This document shows positions 17,261 through 26,357 of a stretch of DNA of 64,000 nt, piece by piece. The stretch's first letter is position 1, and every line of letters starts with the position of its first letter. The DNA is from Chryseobacterium fluminis. GTDB taxonomy: Bacteria; Bacteroidota; Bacteroidia; Flavobacteriales; Weeksellaceae. The stretch spans positions 4,278,001 through 4,342,000 of the forward strand of contig NZ_CP111121.1 of assembly GCF_026314945.1 (NCBI RefSeq), in the 5' to 3' direction. Below the pieces are notes generated by a model. That model made no database searches, was not told the DNA's origin, and was given only the letters and a program-made list of their open reading frames with translations. The translations under genes and the position numbers were made by a program.

Positions 17261-18611
17261 TATAAGGTAATAAAATTTTAGTTTTTATTCTTTTTTTATT
17301 TGCTAATATAGGAGAGTGTGTTGCTAATATTAATTGTATACCACTAGGTGTTATTCTTTCCAACTGATCTAAAAAATCTTCTTGCCATTTAATATGTAAA
17401 GAAAGTTCAGGCTCGTCAATTATAAAAATTTTACCATCTTGACTGTTAAAGGCAATATATGAGAAAAGTATTAAAAGCTGCTGCTCTCCAGATGATAAAA
17501 ATCTAAGATCTCGATATGGATTTAAAATTTCACCTCTTCTATCAAGAGTATGAAAACATAGTTCAGCAGTATCATCTTTAAACAATATTTTTTTTGAAGA
17601 ATCTTTCAAAAAAAAATTCAAAGTATCTATAAAATTAATAATTTTCTCTAATTTCTTATTTGATTCGGTATCAAATTGTTCAAACTCTTTTAGTAATTTA
17701 TTAACCTTAACAAATTGACTTGAATTTAAATTATATAATAATTTAAATGTTGGATCTGTTGAATTTTCATCATATTTAATAATAACTTCTTTTAAGTTGG
17801 TGAAAAAATTAGATATAATTTTTTTTGCAGTATTGTCTAATACACTTTTTTCGATATTTATAAAATAGTCATTTACTCTTTTTTCAGCTTTTTCTATTTG
17901 ATTAATTGTAAGCTTATTCCTACTAGTTACTGATATAGAATCTAATGTTATACTACCTTCAAATGAGGATAACATTAGGTGATTTTTTAGATTATTAGTT
18001 AGTTTTAATATTTCATTTTTTTTTCTTCTATATTCTTTGTTCAATATATCTTTAACTCTATCTAATGGAGAATATTTAGATATTGATTTCCTGTTAGCTA
18101 TAGATTCATGACTGCTTTCATAATATAAATATTCAGATTCTTCTGCATATAAATTCCTATCGAGACCGATAACAGTGGGGCTTGGAAATGTAGAAATTAG
18201 CTCCCAAGTTTCTTGTTCTTCAGAGTCAGGTTTTAAACGAGCATATTGAGTTATTAAACTATCTCTAAGTGATTCGTTTTCATTTAGTTCTGAGGGTGGC
18301 GTGATAATTTTGACAATTAAGGGATGAAATTTAACTTTATTACGTTTAATGTTATAAGCAAATTTTATTTTATCATGTTGGCATTTAATTTCGTAATCAT
18401 CATTGTTAAATGTGAAAAATAATTGAATATAGTCAAATTGAGTTATACAAAGGTTTTCAATTGATGGTTTTAATACCCAATTTATAATATTAAGTATACT
18501 GGTTTTACCTGAACCATTTATTCCCACAAGCAATGTTAAATCGTCATTGAATTCAATTGATTTATCTATATAACCATATAAATTTTTTATAATAATTTTA
18601 TTGATTTGCAT
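17253..18611 (-). CDS. ariA: AAA/ABC-type ATPase, PARIS AriA-like
   Basis: 452 residues from the ATG at 18611; an in-frame TTG at 18629 is less likely because a promoter box would fall next to it. The Walker A is GINGSGKTS (30-38, Lys36) right after an N-terminal strand of the SMC/AAA15 type. Near the C-terminus come the ABC signature LSSGEQQLL, Walker B KIFIIDEPELSLH and the switch ATHS. Between them is a long helical, Lys/Glu-rich insert, probably coiled coil. This is the architecture of AriA, the scaffold and sensor of PARIS, and the size matches as I remember it. Its partner DUF4435 gene overlaps the stop. OLD-family or other SMC-like defence ATPases are the alternative, but those pair with different nucleases. 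Confidence 0.78.
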   Translation of the reverse strand: MQINKIIIKNLYGYIDKSIEFNDDLTLLVGINGSGKTSILNIINWVLKPSIENLCITQFDYIQLFFTFNNDDYEIKCQHDKIKFAYNIKRNKVKFHPLIVKIITPPSELNENESLRDSLITQYARLKPDSEEQETWELISTFPSPTVIGLDRNLYAEESEYLYYESSHESIANRKSISKYSPLDRVKDILNKEYRRKKNEILKLTNNLKNHLMLSSFEGSITLDSISVTSRNKLTINQIEKAEKRVNDYFINIEKSVLDNTAKKIISNFFTNLKEVIIKYDENSTDPTFKLLYNLNSSQFVKVNKLLKEFEQFDTESNKKLEKIINFIDTLNFFLKDSSKKILFKDDTAELCFHTLDRRGEILNPYRDLRFLSSGEQQLLILFSYIAFNSQDGKIFIIDEPELSLHIKWQEDFLDQLERITPSGIQLILATHSPILANKKRIKTKILLPYNE

Positions 18612-18626
18612 ATATATTACTTTTAA

Positions 18627-18656
18627 CAAATATATATATAATTACATAAATGTAAT
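18627..18656 (-). promoter_or_regulatory. Promoter and operator-like palindrome of the ATPase/DUF4435 cassette
   Basis: On the minus strand TATATTTG (18634-18627) fits the -7 box, 16 bases upstream of the ATG. Just upstream of it, 18641-18656 is a perfect palindrome, ATTACAT-AA-ATGTAAT. It would sit between the -7 and -33 regions, where a bound protein would block the polymerase. Confidence 0.5.
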
Positions 18657-18690
18657 AAGGAAACCCGTAAACCTACTTTTATCATATAAT

Positions 18691-19248
18691 TTACAAAACT
18701 CTTTTCTCCAATTCACTTTCTCTGATGGTCTTTTCCAGTCGCGACAACCTCGTTTTCTCCTGCTTTGCCCGCATGATCCAATGCAGCATTACTTTTTGGT
18801 AAGAAGGAGCCTGACTGTTAAAAAATTCCCAGGCTTTTTTATGGGCTTTAAAAATCTTTTCAAATTCAGGATCCAGCGTTGCCGGTTCTTTTTCGTGAGA
18901 ATAAATGGCTGATTTTTCTTCCTTTCGGAGCTCAAAAGCTTTTAATCCTTCAGGTTTCATTAATCCGGCTTCTGAAAGCACTTCAACTTTTTTAATATTG
19001 ATGGCACTCCAGATGCTGGTAGATTTTCGGGGAGTAAAACGGATGCTGTAACTTTCATGATCAATCGATTTTCTCACTCCGTCGATCCATCCGAAACACA
19101 GTGCCTGATCTACAGACTGTGACCAGGTAAGAGAAGGTTTTTTCGTTCCGACTTTATAGAATCCGACCACCAGCTCTTTCGCAGTGATATGGTTTTTCTC
19201 CAGCCATTCCCGGAACTCTTCCTGTGTTGTAAAAAATGTGGCAGTCAT
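18691..19248 (-). CDS. YdeI/OmpD-associated family protein
   Basis: 185 residues. The family is recognised from WLEKNHITAKELVVGFYKVG, SLTWSQSVDQALCFGWIDG, SIRFTPRKSTSIWSAIN and the Lys/Arg-rich tail. Some related proteins are annotated as bacteriocin-protection proteins, but the biochemical role is unsettled. It has no signal peptide. It begins 2 bp after the stop of the HD-hydrolase gene, so the two form a unit, which in turn may start with the membrane protein at 19799-20647. Confidence 0.85.
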   Translation of the reverse strand: MTATFFTTQEEFREWLEKNHITAKELVVGFYKVGTKKPSLTWSQSVDQALCFGWIDGVRKSIDHESYSIRFTPRKSTSIWSAINIKKVEVLSEAGLMKPEGLKAFELRKEEKSAIYSHEKEPATLDPEFEKIFKAHKKAWEFFNSQAPSYQKVMLHWIMRAKQEKTRLSRLEKTIRESELEKRVL

Positions 19249-19250
19249 TT

Positions 19251-19784
19251 TTATAAATTATAAATTTCTATTTTTTCTTTCAGTCTGTTTCCAAGATACT
19301 CATTTCCGTGATGAAGCTCTTGCAGAATAACTTCGGCTTCTTTCTTATATTTTCGGATCTTTTCTTCGGTCCAGAAATGAGGCGGGCGTTGCAGATTGGT
19401 AATTCTGTCGGCTAATTTTACAGCCCAGACTTCTTTTGGCTGCTGCTTAATTCTTTTCAGGCTGTCACCCATTCTCTGGCATTTTTCGAGATCAGGATTT
19501 TTAGTTAGTGCCAGAACACCCTTGGCAACAGCATTTCCAAACCCGCTTTCCAGCTGTTCAAAAGTCAGATCCGTATCTTCCAAGGTATCATGCAGCAGGG
19601 CCATCTGAAGAGCAAATGCCGTGTCAAAATTTTCAGTATTTGCTGCTGCTACGAGTATTTCCATAGCGACATTGCTGAGATGGACCACATACGGAAGATC
19701 TGTCCCCGGAATGGTCTGATTTTTATCGGTATGCTTTCTGGCAGCAAATTGTATGGTTTTCTGGTAAATATCCTGAATATTCAT
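19251..19784 (-). CDS. Small HD-domain hydrolase (MESH1/SpoT-hydrolase-like)
   Basis: 177 residues. HD-superfamily metal ligands are visible: RKHTDK (His18), PYVVHLSNVA (His35), LLHDTLEDTD (His65-Asp66) and VKLADRITNL (Asp126). This layout and length fit stand-alone hydrolases of the SpoT/MESH1 group, which remove the 3'-pyrophosphate from (p)ppGpp. No synthetase, TGS or ACT domain is present. The acidic pair Glu69-Asp70 behind the HD motif is typical of the hydrolase group. It is translated just ahead of the YdeI-like gene. A different nucleotide substrate cannot be excluded. Confidence 0.8.
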   Translation of the reverse strand: MNIQDIYQKTIQFAARKHTDKNQTIPGTDLPYVVHLSNVAMEILVAAANTENFDTAFALQMALLHDTLEDTDLTFEQLESGFGNAVAKGVLALTKNPDLEKCQRMGDSLKRIKQQPKEVWAVKLADRITNLQRPPHFWTEEKIRKYKKEAEVILQELHHGNEYLGNRLKEKIEIYNL

Positions 19785-19798
19785 AAATCAAGTGATTA

Positions 19799-20647
19799 TT
19801 ATTTCTTCAATGGGTCCGAAATTCGCCCCAGAATGAGAGATTTATAGTATTTTTTTATTTTTCTGTACAGTTGATCATGTGAAGTTGTACGATTAATATC
19901 CATTCCGTTAAAATAAATCGTGGTTTTAGTATCACTGATGCTTCTCATGGAAAAATCAAGATTTCGTAACGTATCCTGACCGATAACCATGGTATTAATC
20001 TTGTAAAAATGAATATCCTGGCTTCTTAAACCGGGAATTCTCTGATGGGTAAATTCACTCATAGGATAGATGCTGTCGAAAACCATATTCGCCTGTCTCA
20101 GTTTTTCAATAACTTCCTCCTGGGTGTGTTTTACGGTGATATTACATTTGTAACACCGGAAATTACCATCGCTGTAGGTGTAGTAGAAGCTGGGCGGAGG
20201 AGAGGTTGACATCAGGACCAGGACGGTTGGAAATAATACCAAAAAAGGTTGGATATTCTTAATTTTAAAAGTATTCCATTCCTTTATTGTATGCATTAAA
20301 AAGTAAGGGACGGGCAGCAGAATAAGAACAGACAGATCAGAATAATCTACAACCCTTGTGATCTGAATAAAGGTCAGTTGATTATAAAAATCGATAAGGC
20401 TTTGTGAGTACGGAGATTTCCAAAACGTAAACAACAGAGCACTGATCCATATCGATTTTGTTTTAAGCTTCGGGAAAATATAAGTCAGCAGCAAAGGCAG
20501 TATAACAATCCCAACGATATCGGAAAGCTTTCCGGTAAGGCCATTGGAAAACTGAGCTTTCAAAAAATGATCGTTTACAAATAAGACCACCAGGCAAATA
20601 ATAAAAATATAATTGAGAATTAAATATTTATTTCTTTCTGTTTTCAT
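19799..20647 (-). CDS. Polytopic membrane protein, unknown function
   Basis: 282 residues. The first ~150 hold about five hydrophobic segments with the conserved-looking loop NDHFLKAQFSNGLTGKLSDI between the first two. After these follows a soluble domain with a CYKC pair, presumably on one side of the membrane. I do not recognise a family. Its stop lies 14 bp before the HD-hydrolase start, so the three minus-strand genes 20647 to 18691 may be one operon. A regulatory role cannot be read from sequence. Confidence 0.65.
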   Translation of the reverse strand: MKTERNKYLILNYIFIICLVVLFVNDHFLKAQFSNGLTGKLSDIVGIVILPLLLTYIFPKLKTKSIWISALLFTFWKSPYSQSLIDFYNQLTFIQITRVVDYSDLSVLILLPVPYFLMHTIKEWNTFKIKNIQPFLVLFPTVLVLMSTSPPPSFYYTYSDGNFRCYKCNITVKHTQEEVIEKLRQANMVFDSIYPMSEFTHQRIPGLRSQDIHFYKINTMVIGQDTLRNLDFSMRSISDTKTTIYFNGMDINRTTSHDQLYRKIKKYYKSLILGRISDPLKK

Positions 20648-20793
20648 AAATGGAGTAAAGAGTACCGAATTTACTTATTTTCTGAGAAAAATAAGTAAAA
20701 ATACTCTTCCGGATTAGCAAATGTTTTGAGGCGGGAGCAAAGCTCCCGCCCGAAAACAGATCTCATCAGACTCAGGTCTGAATCCCCCGAACA

Positions 20794-21948
20794 TCATACC
20801 TCTTCTCCCCGGAATATTTTAAGAAGATTGTCTATGGCATCGGGAGCATGCAGCATCCCGGTACTGGATAATGTAATTTCTGTAACTGCAGAGGCACGTT
20901 TCAGCATAGCCCGTTCATAAGATGAGATGGCAGATTTTATATCCCTGAAAGTATCGCCCGTAAGACATTCTGCTAATTCATAAGCATCCTGCATCGCCAT
21001 GTTGACCCCTTCCCCGGCATAGGGCGGCATCCTGTGGGCGGCATCACCCAGCAAAGTGAGATCTGGTCTGCTTTCCCAGTTCTGATCTGAAGGATAGTGG
21101 TATTGGGGGCGAGGAACAAAAGATATCTCATCACTTCCGAATATTTCCTGCCAGGTTTCATCCCATGTGCCAAATTCTTTTTTAAACCAGTCTGAAACCT
21201 GTTGCTTATTATTAAAATCGATTCCGGAACTGTAGATCCAGTTTTCATCTGTTTTACAACCTGTGTAGAAGGTTAAGGTTCCGTCTCCTTTTGTGCTGAA
21301 AAGCAGTGAACGGGCATTATCCAGTGCGAAAATTTTCCCGCCATTCACGAGTTTCCAAAGCTTCGGAGCGTTGATTTCAGCATGGTGAATATTCCCTTCG
21401 ACTATGGTAATTCCGGAATAAACAGGCTTGATATCGGTAAGATAAGGCCGGATCTTTGAATGGGCTCCGTCTGCAGCAATAACAATATCCGCATAATGAG
21501 ATGAGTTGTTTTTAAAGTATAACCTCCAACCTTCACCTTCTTTTTCCATGGAAACCAACTGACAGTCCCAAATCACGGTACCAGGATCTAAAGATTCCAG
21601 TAATATTTTCCTGAGCGGTGCCCTGTCAATTTCGGGGCGGCCTTCGGAATGAGATCCTGCTTCGGAATGTTCATCTAAATAAATATGTAAATCCTTATCT
21701 AAAACCTTTAGTTTTCCGGCACCGGGACGGTAATTTTCTTTGAATTTTTCCATTAAACCCGCTCTGCGAAGCGCTTCCAGTCCGGATTCTTCGTGGAGGT
21801 CCAGTGTAGCACCCTGAACTCTTATCTCCTGATGTTCATCCCTTTCATAAACTCTTACATCAGCATTTTTCAACTGTAAGAGTCTGGCTAGAGTCAATCC
21901 GCCGGGGCCTCCGCCAACGATGGCGATTTTCTTGTTTTTTATGACCAT
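20794..21948 (-). CDS. Tet(X)-like FAD-dependent monooxygenase
   Basis: 384 residues. Class A flavoprotein monooxygenase: GGGPGG (12-17) for FAD, the DG-type motif ADIVIAADGAHSKIR and GDAAHRMPPYAGEGVN near residue 303. Blocks such as YERD, TLDLHEESG, PEIDR and TVIWD resemble Tet(X), which hydroxylates tetracyclines. Compared with Tet(X2) as I remember it, the substrate-contact positions Gln192, Arg213 and His234 line up with Glu, Lys and Thr here, so tetracycline inactivation is uncertain; another aromatic substrate is possible. An AraC-family gene lies 23 bp upstream on the same strand and probably controls it. Confidence 0.8.
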   Translation of the reverse strand: MVIKNKKIAIVGGGPGGLTLARLLQLKNADVRVYERDEHQEIRVQGATLDLHEESGLEALRRAGLMEKFKENYRPGAGKLKVLDKDLHIYLDEHSEAGSHSEGRPEIDRAPLRKILLESLDPGTVIWDCQLVSMEKEGEGWRLYFKNNSSHYADIVIAADGAHSKIRPYLTDIKPVYSGITIVEGNIHHAEINAPKLWKLVNGGKIFALDNARSLLFSTKGDGTLTFYTGCKTDENWIYSSGIDFNNKQQVSDWFKKEFGTWDETWQEIFGSDEISFVPRPQYHYPSDQNWESRPDLTLLGDAAHRMPPYAGEGVNMAMQDAYELAECLTGDTFRDIKSAISSYERAMLKRASAVTEITLSSTGMLHAPDAIDNLLKIFRGEEV

Positions 21949-21971
21949 AACTTAATTTTTATGATACAAAA

Positions 21972-22724
21972 TTACTTTTTGGGCAGAACAGAAAATTGTA
22001 TAAATCGGTCGTTTTTGTTTAGGCTCAATTGTTTGGGAAGAAATCCGGAAAGTTTTTTGACTTCTCTAATAAAATGGGACTGATCAGAAAAATTTTCTTC
22101 GGGAAATAGTTTTCCTTCTTTAATATGCTGGAAAGAAGCTCTGAAACGTAATATACCGCAATAAGCCTTCAGGGAAATTCCAAATTGCTGATTGAAATAG
22201 CGGTTGATCTGTCTTTCACTCCAAACCACTTTTTCTGACAGTACTTTTACGGATAATGAACCTTTGGAAGAATAAATCAAGTCGAACAGTCTTACTTTTC
22301 TCTCATCAATTTTCTGAGTGGGGAGTTCCTCTTTTATTTTAACAGAGATTTTTTTGCAGAATTTTTCAAAATCATTGAAATCATCAGCATTGAAATTCCA
22401 GAAGTCACAGGATAAAATTTCAGCAGTATTTAATAATCCTGAAATACTCTGATGCAGAATATATTCAGACGCCAATAAATTAAAGCTGACCGCAAAAATT
22501 TTGGTTTTTTCTGCAATGGTGACCTGCTCGGGAAGGGTTCCGATTCCTAATAAAACCACATGAAAAGCTTCTGTCGAAGATTCTGAAAAGATGAGATCAA
22601 TCCTGCCATCGGGCAAAAGAACGGCTTCCTTATTTTCCGACGGATTGTCCAGCATCCAGAAACTCTCGACAAAATCCGAAAGGGAAGAATCTGGTGGCTG
22701 GGATTGATATATCAAACTGCTCAT
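21972..22724 (-). CDS. AraC-family transcriptional regulator
   Basis: 250 residues. The N-terminal part (FVESFWMLDNP, LLPDGRIDLIF, FAVSFNLLASEYIL) is like the ligand or sensing domains of flavobacterial AraC proteins of the DUF6597 kind. The C-terminal AraC DNA-binding domain is seen in LSVKVLSEKVVWSERQINRY, FNQQFGISLKAY and a second helix-turn-helix region with SDQSHFIREVKKLSG. It is upstream of and co-oriented with the Tet(X)-like gene with a 23-bp gap, so it likely senses a compound that the monooxygenase handles. Cytoplasmic. Confidence 0.88.
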   Translation of the reverse strand: MSSLIYQSQPPDSSLSDFVESFWMLDNPSENKEAVLLPDGRIDLIFSESSTEAFHVVLLGIGTLPEQVTIAEKTKIFAVSFNLLASEYILHQSISGLLNTAEILSCDFWNFNADDFNDFEKFCKKISVKIKEELPTQKIDERKVRLFDLIYSSKGSLSVKVLSEKVVWSERQINRYFNQQFGISLKAYCGILRFRASFQHIKEGKLFPEENFSDQSHFIREVKKLSGFLPKQLSLNKNDRFIQFSVLPKK

Positions 22725-22939
22725 GAGGCAAATTTACTTAAAAACTAAAATAGGGTATGGGTTTGAAAATCAATTTGGTTTAAATTTTAACATGATCTCA
22801 TTACCATTTAAAAGATCATGGAATTATGCGATGCTGTAATCCAGTAAAATAAAGAAATATGTTATCAAAAGTTTTTTAATTTATGATTTAAAATTTTTAA
22901 CAAATAATAAAAAAGTTTCAGTTAATTAATGTCAGTTCG

Positions 22940-23476
22940 TTATTCGAATCTCGATTCATTTTCAAATACCTTCATCATTTTGTCTGCTTCTTCATCAGTG
23001 CCGGCAATAATATTAAAGACTACATAACGCTGCCCAATCTGCGCAAAATAAAATATGAAGTACTGCTTCGTATCATTTCCGCCTTCGAATTTAAAAGCGG
23101 ATTTGTGAAAATCCAATCCCTGAAATTTTTCTTCAGAAATTGTTTTTTCGGTGTAAATATCAGAAGCTTTTTTTTTGATCTCCTGAATAAAATTTTGTTC
23201 GAAAATTTCTATATGTTCTTTAAATGTACTTTCATCCTGCGGAGAGTTGATATACAATATCGAAAGTGAAGTTTGTCTGTCATTTTTGAAAATCATTTTT
23301 TCAACTCTGCCACTGGGAGATTTTTTGACAGGTTTCTTAGGCTCGGGAATTATTTTAAAGCCGTCCGGAACAGTGAGTTGCCAGCCAATTTCATCAATGG
23401 TATATATTTTTTGTTGTGCATTCATGTGGAATATCCCTGAAAACAGGAACAGGATAACGAAGATTTTCAACTTCAT
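22940..23476 (-). CDS. Secreted protein of unknown function
   Basis: 178 residues with a clear signal peptide (MKLKIFVILFLFSG, cleavage probably after MNA). The mature part begins QQKIYTIDEIGWQLTVPDGF, has FKIIPEPKKP and later DFHKSAFKFEGG. This resembles small envelope proteins with a PsbP/DUF1795-like fold, but the match is only impressionistic. It is flanked by 215 bp upstream and 47 bp downstream before the histidine kinase, on the same strand. No function is assigned. Confidence 0.65.
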   Translation of the reverse strand: MKLKIFVILFLFSGIFHMNAQQKIYTIDEIGWQLTVPDGFKIIPEPKKPVKKSPSGRVEKMIFKNDRQTSLSILYINSPQDESTFKEHIEIFEQNFIQEIKKKASDIYTEKTISEEKFQGLDFHKSAFKFEGGNDTKQYFIFYFAQIGQRYVVFNIIAGTDEEADKMMKVFENESRFE

Positions 23477-23523
23477 CTTGTTTTTTAATTTTCGCTAATT
23501 TAATTAAAAGTCCTGTGAAACCT

Positions 23524-25242
23524 TTACGACGGTGTATTTAATGTGAAATAAAATGTGCTTCCCTGGTTTAATGAGCTTTTCACCCCAATTTTACCATTCT
23601 GTTTTTCGATGAAATTTTTAGAAATGGCCAAACCGAGACCCGTGCCGTTCTGATGCTCTCCGGGAACCTGAAAATAACGGTCAAAGATCTGGCGGAGATA
23701 TTTTTCATCGATTCCTTTTCCGGTATCGGTGATGCTGAACTGTATTTCCGAATCTGTTTTTTCAACTGAGATTTCAATTTTTTCATCCTGGAAAGAATGC
23801 TTTATGGCATTGCTCAGGAAATTATTCATCACCCAGACCGTCTTATCAAAATCTGCGGAGACAAGAGCATCATCAGGCAGTAAAAATTGGGTATGGATGG
23901 TAATATTTTTCTGCTCAGCCAGTTTTTCAATATTTTTTATAGCGGTCTGAACGATTTCCTTTGGTGAACAATTTTCAATATTCAAACGGATATTTCCGCT
24001 TTCCACCTGCGATAAGTTTAACAGCTCTCCCGTAATATTCAGTAAACGCTGGCCATCTTCATTAATGCCTTTCAACAATTCCTGCTGCTGATCATTCAGG
24101 GCTCCGAATTTCTGATTTCCAAGCAGCTGAACCCCCATTTTTATGGCCGAAATCGGTGTTTTTAATTCATGCGAAATGGTCGCGATGAAATTGGTTTTTG
24201 CAAAATCCAGCTCTTTAAAAGGCGTAATGTTCCGCAATAAGATAACCTTCCCGATGTACTTTTTTTCTTTCTCTCCGGTCCGGACAATATTAATAGGAAC
24301 AATATCCTGTTCGAAATAATTTTCTTTATGATCGGAAACAATTTTAATGGGTTCTTTTACGGGATGATCTATATTTTTCAACAATTCCCGTATCAGGTCA
24401 TTATTAACAGCCACCTCATGAACTGTTTTCCCGATGATTTCCTCTTTATTTAAGTTCGTGATTTTTAATGCTTCATCGTTGATCATGTAGATAAAATGAT
24501 TTTCATCCAGGCCGATCACCGCATCATGCATATTATTCACCAGCGTTTCAATACGCTTTTTATCCATCAGTTGTTCAGATAGGGTACTGCTTTCATATTC
24601 CTGCAGTTTTTCGGCCATGATATTGAATGAATTCGCAAGATCACCGAACTCTTCACTGCCTTTGAAATGAACTCTTTCGTTGTAATTTTTATTGGCGATC
24701 TGGCGGATACTGAATGTTAATTGATTAATGGGTTCTGCAATCGCCTGAGGAAGATTAAACAGCAGAATGAAAGCGATTAAAAAACAGACCGTGCCCAGGC
24801 TCACAATCCAGAAAGTAGCATTTTCTGCTGTAATGATCGCAATGTCGCTTTTTCTCTCAATCCCTTTCATGTTTAGAGACATAATCGTTACCAGATCTTC
24901 GCGGATCAGTTTTTCTTTCTCTTCGGTAGGCTGGCTCAGATAACTTTTAAAATGTAAATTAAGGTTCTGAGTGGCTTCTTTCTCACCAAATTCAGTTAAA
25001 TTTTTTTCCTGTAAAATGCTGTTTTTGCGGAAATCTTTAATGGCAATGCTGCTGTCAGTTTTCATCTTATCTAAAGCAAGAAGCATGTTTTTGGAGAATT
25101 CTATACTGTTGTAATTGGCGGTAAGAATTTTCTCTGTATCAGATTTCAGTTTGTTGATATACACAGATCCGATCACCGACAGCAAAACAATCAGAAGAAA
25201 CAGAAGACCGACTCCTAAGGTGAGTTTTGTTTTTAATTTCAT
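23524..25242 (-). CDS. Sensor histidine kinase of the kdp locus
   Basis: 572 residues. A first membrane helix (~7-29), an extracytoplasmic helical domain (~30-145), a second helix (~147-166), then HAMP, a PAS domain (about 230-330), HisKA with FIATISHELKTP (His358) and an HATPase_c domain with NNFLSNAIKHS, DTGKGI and GTGLGLAISKN. It follows the KdpD sensor gene by 5 bp at the end of the kdp operon. In enteric bacteria KdpD carries both parts in one protein; here the kinase is separate. It most likely phosphorylates the NtrC-type regulator at 32692-34017. What its periplasmic domain senses is unknown. Confidence 0.9.
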   Translation of the reverse strand: MKLKTKLTLGVGLLFLLIVLLSVIGSVYINKLKSDTEKILTANYNSIEFSKNMLLALDKMKTDSSIAIKDFRKNSILQEKNLTEFGEKEATQNLNLHFKSYLSQPTEEKEKLIREDLVTIMSLNMKGIERKSDIAIITAENATFWIVSLGTVCFLIAFILLFNLPQAIAEPINQLTFSIRQIANKNYNERVHFKGSEEFGDLANSFNIMAEKLQEYESSTLSEQLMDKKRIETLVNNMHDAVIGLDENHFIYMINDEALKITNLNKEEIIGKTVHEVAVNNDLIRELLKNIDHPVKEPIKIVSDHKENYFEQDIVPINIVRTGEKEKKYIGKVILLRNITPFKELDFAKTNFIATISHELKTPISAIKMGVQLLGNQKFGALNDQQQELLKGINEDGQRLLNITGELLNLSQVESGNIRLNIENCSPKEIVQTAIKNIEKLAEQKNITIHTQFLLPDDALVSADFDKTVWVMNNFLSNAIKHSFQDEKIEISVEKTDSEIQFSITDTGKGIDEKYLRQIFDRYFQVPGEHQNGTGLGLAISKNFIEKQNGKIGVKSSLNQGSTFYFTLNTPS

Positions 25243-25247
25243 TGTTT

Positions 25248-26357
25248 TTAAGATAAAATAATAATGTCAATCTGTCTCTCATTCAGCCGGTTCATCAGTG
25301 GGTAAATCCAGCTGTAGCCAAAAATCCTTTGCCAGAAATGAACGTGGGGTTTTCCGATACATACGGTGGTGATATTATGCTCGATAACATAATCTAAAAT
25401 TCCTGTGTGAACCCTGTTTTCCCGTACCCGAATCACTTTTGCTCCCAATTCCTGTGCTAAATTAAAATTATTAATTAAATAACGCTGTTTGTTTAAGGCT
25501 ATTTTTTCAGGATTTTCTGCGGGCCTCTGGATGTATAAAACGGTCCATGGACTGTTGTAATAACTTGCCAGTCTCGATGTTTTCCGAATGATGTTTTTGG
25601 CGATCTTATCATTACTGCTGATACAGGCAAGAAATTTTACAGGCTTGAAATTTTCAGTTTTGATTTCGGTTTCTACCTTTCTTTCCACATGAGTGGCCAC
25701 CTCTTTCAGAGCCAGTTCACGAAGCTGCAGAATAGGCCCGCTCCGGAAAAAATTATTCAGGGCCGTCTGTATTTTTTCCTTTTTATAAATTTTCCCTTCT
25801 TTAAGCCGGGTTAAGAGTTCATCCGCCGTCAGGTCAATATTCACAACCTCGTCTGCAAGCGCTAAAATTTTGTCAGGAATACGTTCGGAAACTTCTATAC
25901 CTGTTATTTTTTTGACTTCTTCATTTAAACTTTCAATATGCTGAATATTCATCGCGCTGATCACATTGATGCCGTTATCCAGTATTTCCAGTACGTCCTG
26001 CCATCTTTTTTTATTTTTGGAACCTTCGATATTCGAGTGTGCCAGTTCGTCTACTAAAACTACTTCGGGATGGGTATTGATGATGGCCTGCAAATCCATC
26101 TCCTCCAGGTTTTTCCCTTTATAAAAGGAAGATCTCCTCGGAATTTCCGGAATTCCTTCTACCAAAGCCTCCGTTTCTGGTCTGCCATGGGTTTCGATAT
26201 ACCCGATCTTAACATCAATGCCGTTCCGTAATAAAGAATGGGCTTCCTGAAGCATACGGAAAGTCTTTCCCACACCGGCGCTCATTCCAATGTAAATTTT
26301 AAATTTCCCTTTCCGGGATTTTTGAATCAGTTCTAAAAAATCGGTGGCTGATGACAT
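25248..26357 (-). CDS. kdpD: Stand-alone KdpD sensor domain (KdpD N-terminus plus Usp)
   Basis: 369 residues from the ATG at 26357. An upstream in-frame ATG at 26441 would add a poorly conserved-looking leader, so the shorter form is preferred. The N-terminal KdpD domain has Walker A GMSAGVGKT (24-32) and the block VVLVDELAHSN; after about residue 225 a universal-stress-like domain follows (FLACISSND onward). The four membrane helices and kinase of classical KdpD are absent, leaving a soluble cytoplasmic sensor. Its gene is 5 bp before the kinase gene, suggesting a two-protein K+ sensor. Related split KdpD proteins are known in Bacteroidota and cyanobacteria. Confidence 0.88.
   Translation of the reverse strand: MSSATDFLELIQKSRKGKFKIYIGMSAGVGKTFRMLQEAHSLLRNGIDVKIGYIETHGRPETEALVEGIPEIPRRSSFYKGKNLEEMDLQAIINTHPEVVLVDELAHSNIEGSKNKKRWQDVLEILDNGINVISAMNIQHIESLNEEVKKITGIEVSERIPDKILALADEVVNIDLTADELLTRLKEGKIYKKEKIQTALNNFFRSGPILQLRELALKEVATHVERKVETEIKTENFKPVKFLACISSNDKIAKNIIRKTSRLASYYNSPWTVLYIQRPAENPEKIALNKQRYLINNFNLAQELGAKVIRVRENRVHTGILDYVIEHNITTVCIGKPHVHFWQRIFGYSWIYPLMNRLNERQIDIIILS

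Noticed and set aside
18612..18629. TTG start at 18629 for the AriA-like ATPase
   Set aside because: It overlaps the proposed -7 box; the ATG at 18611 opens directly with the first strand of the ATPase fold.
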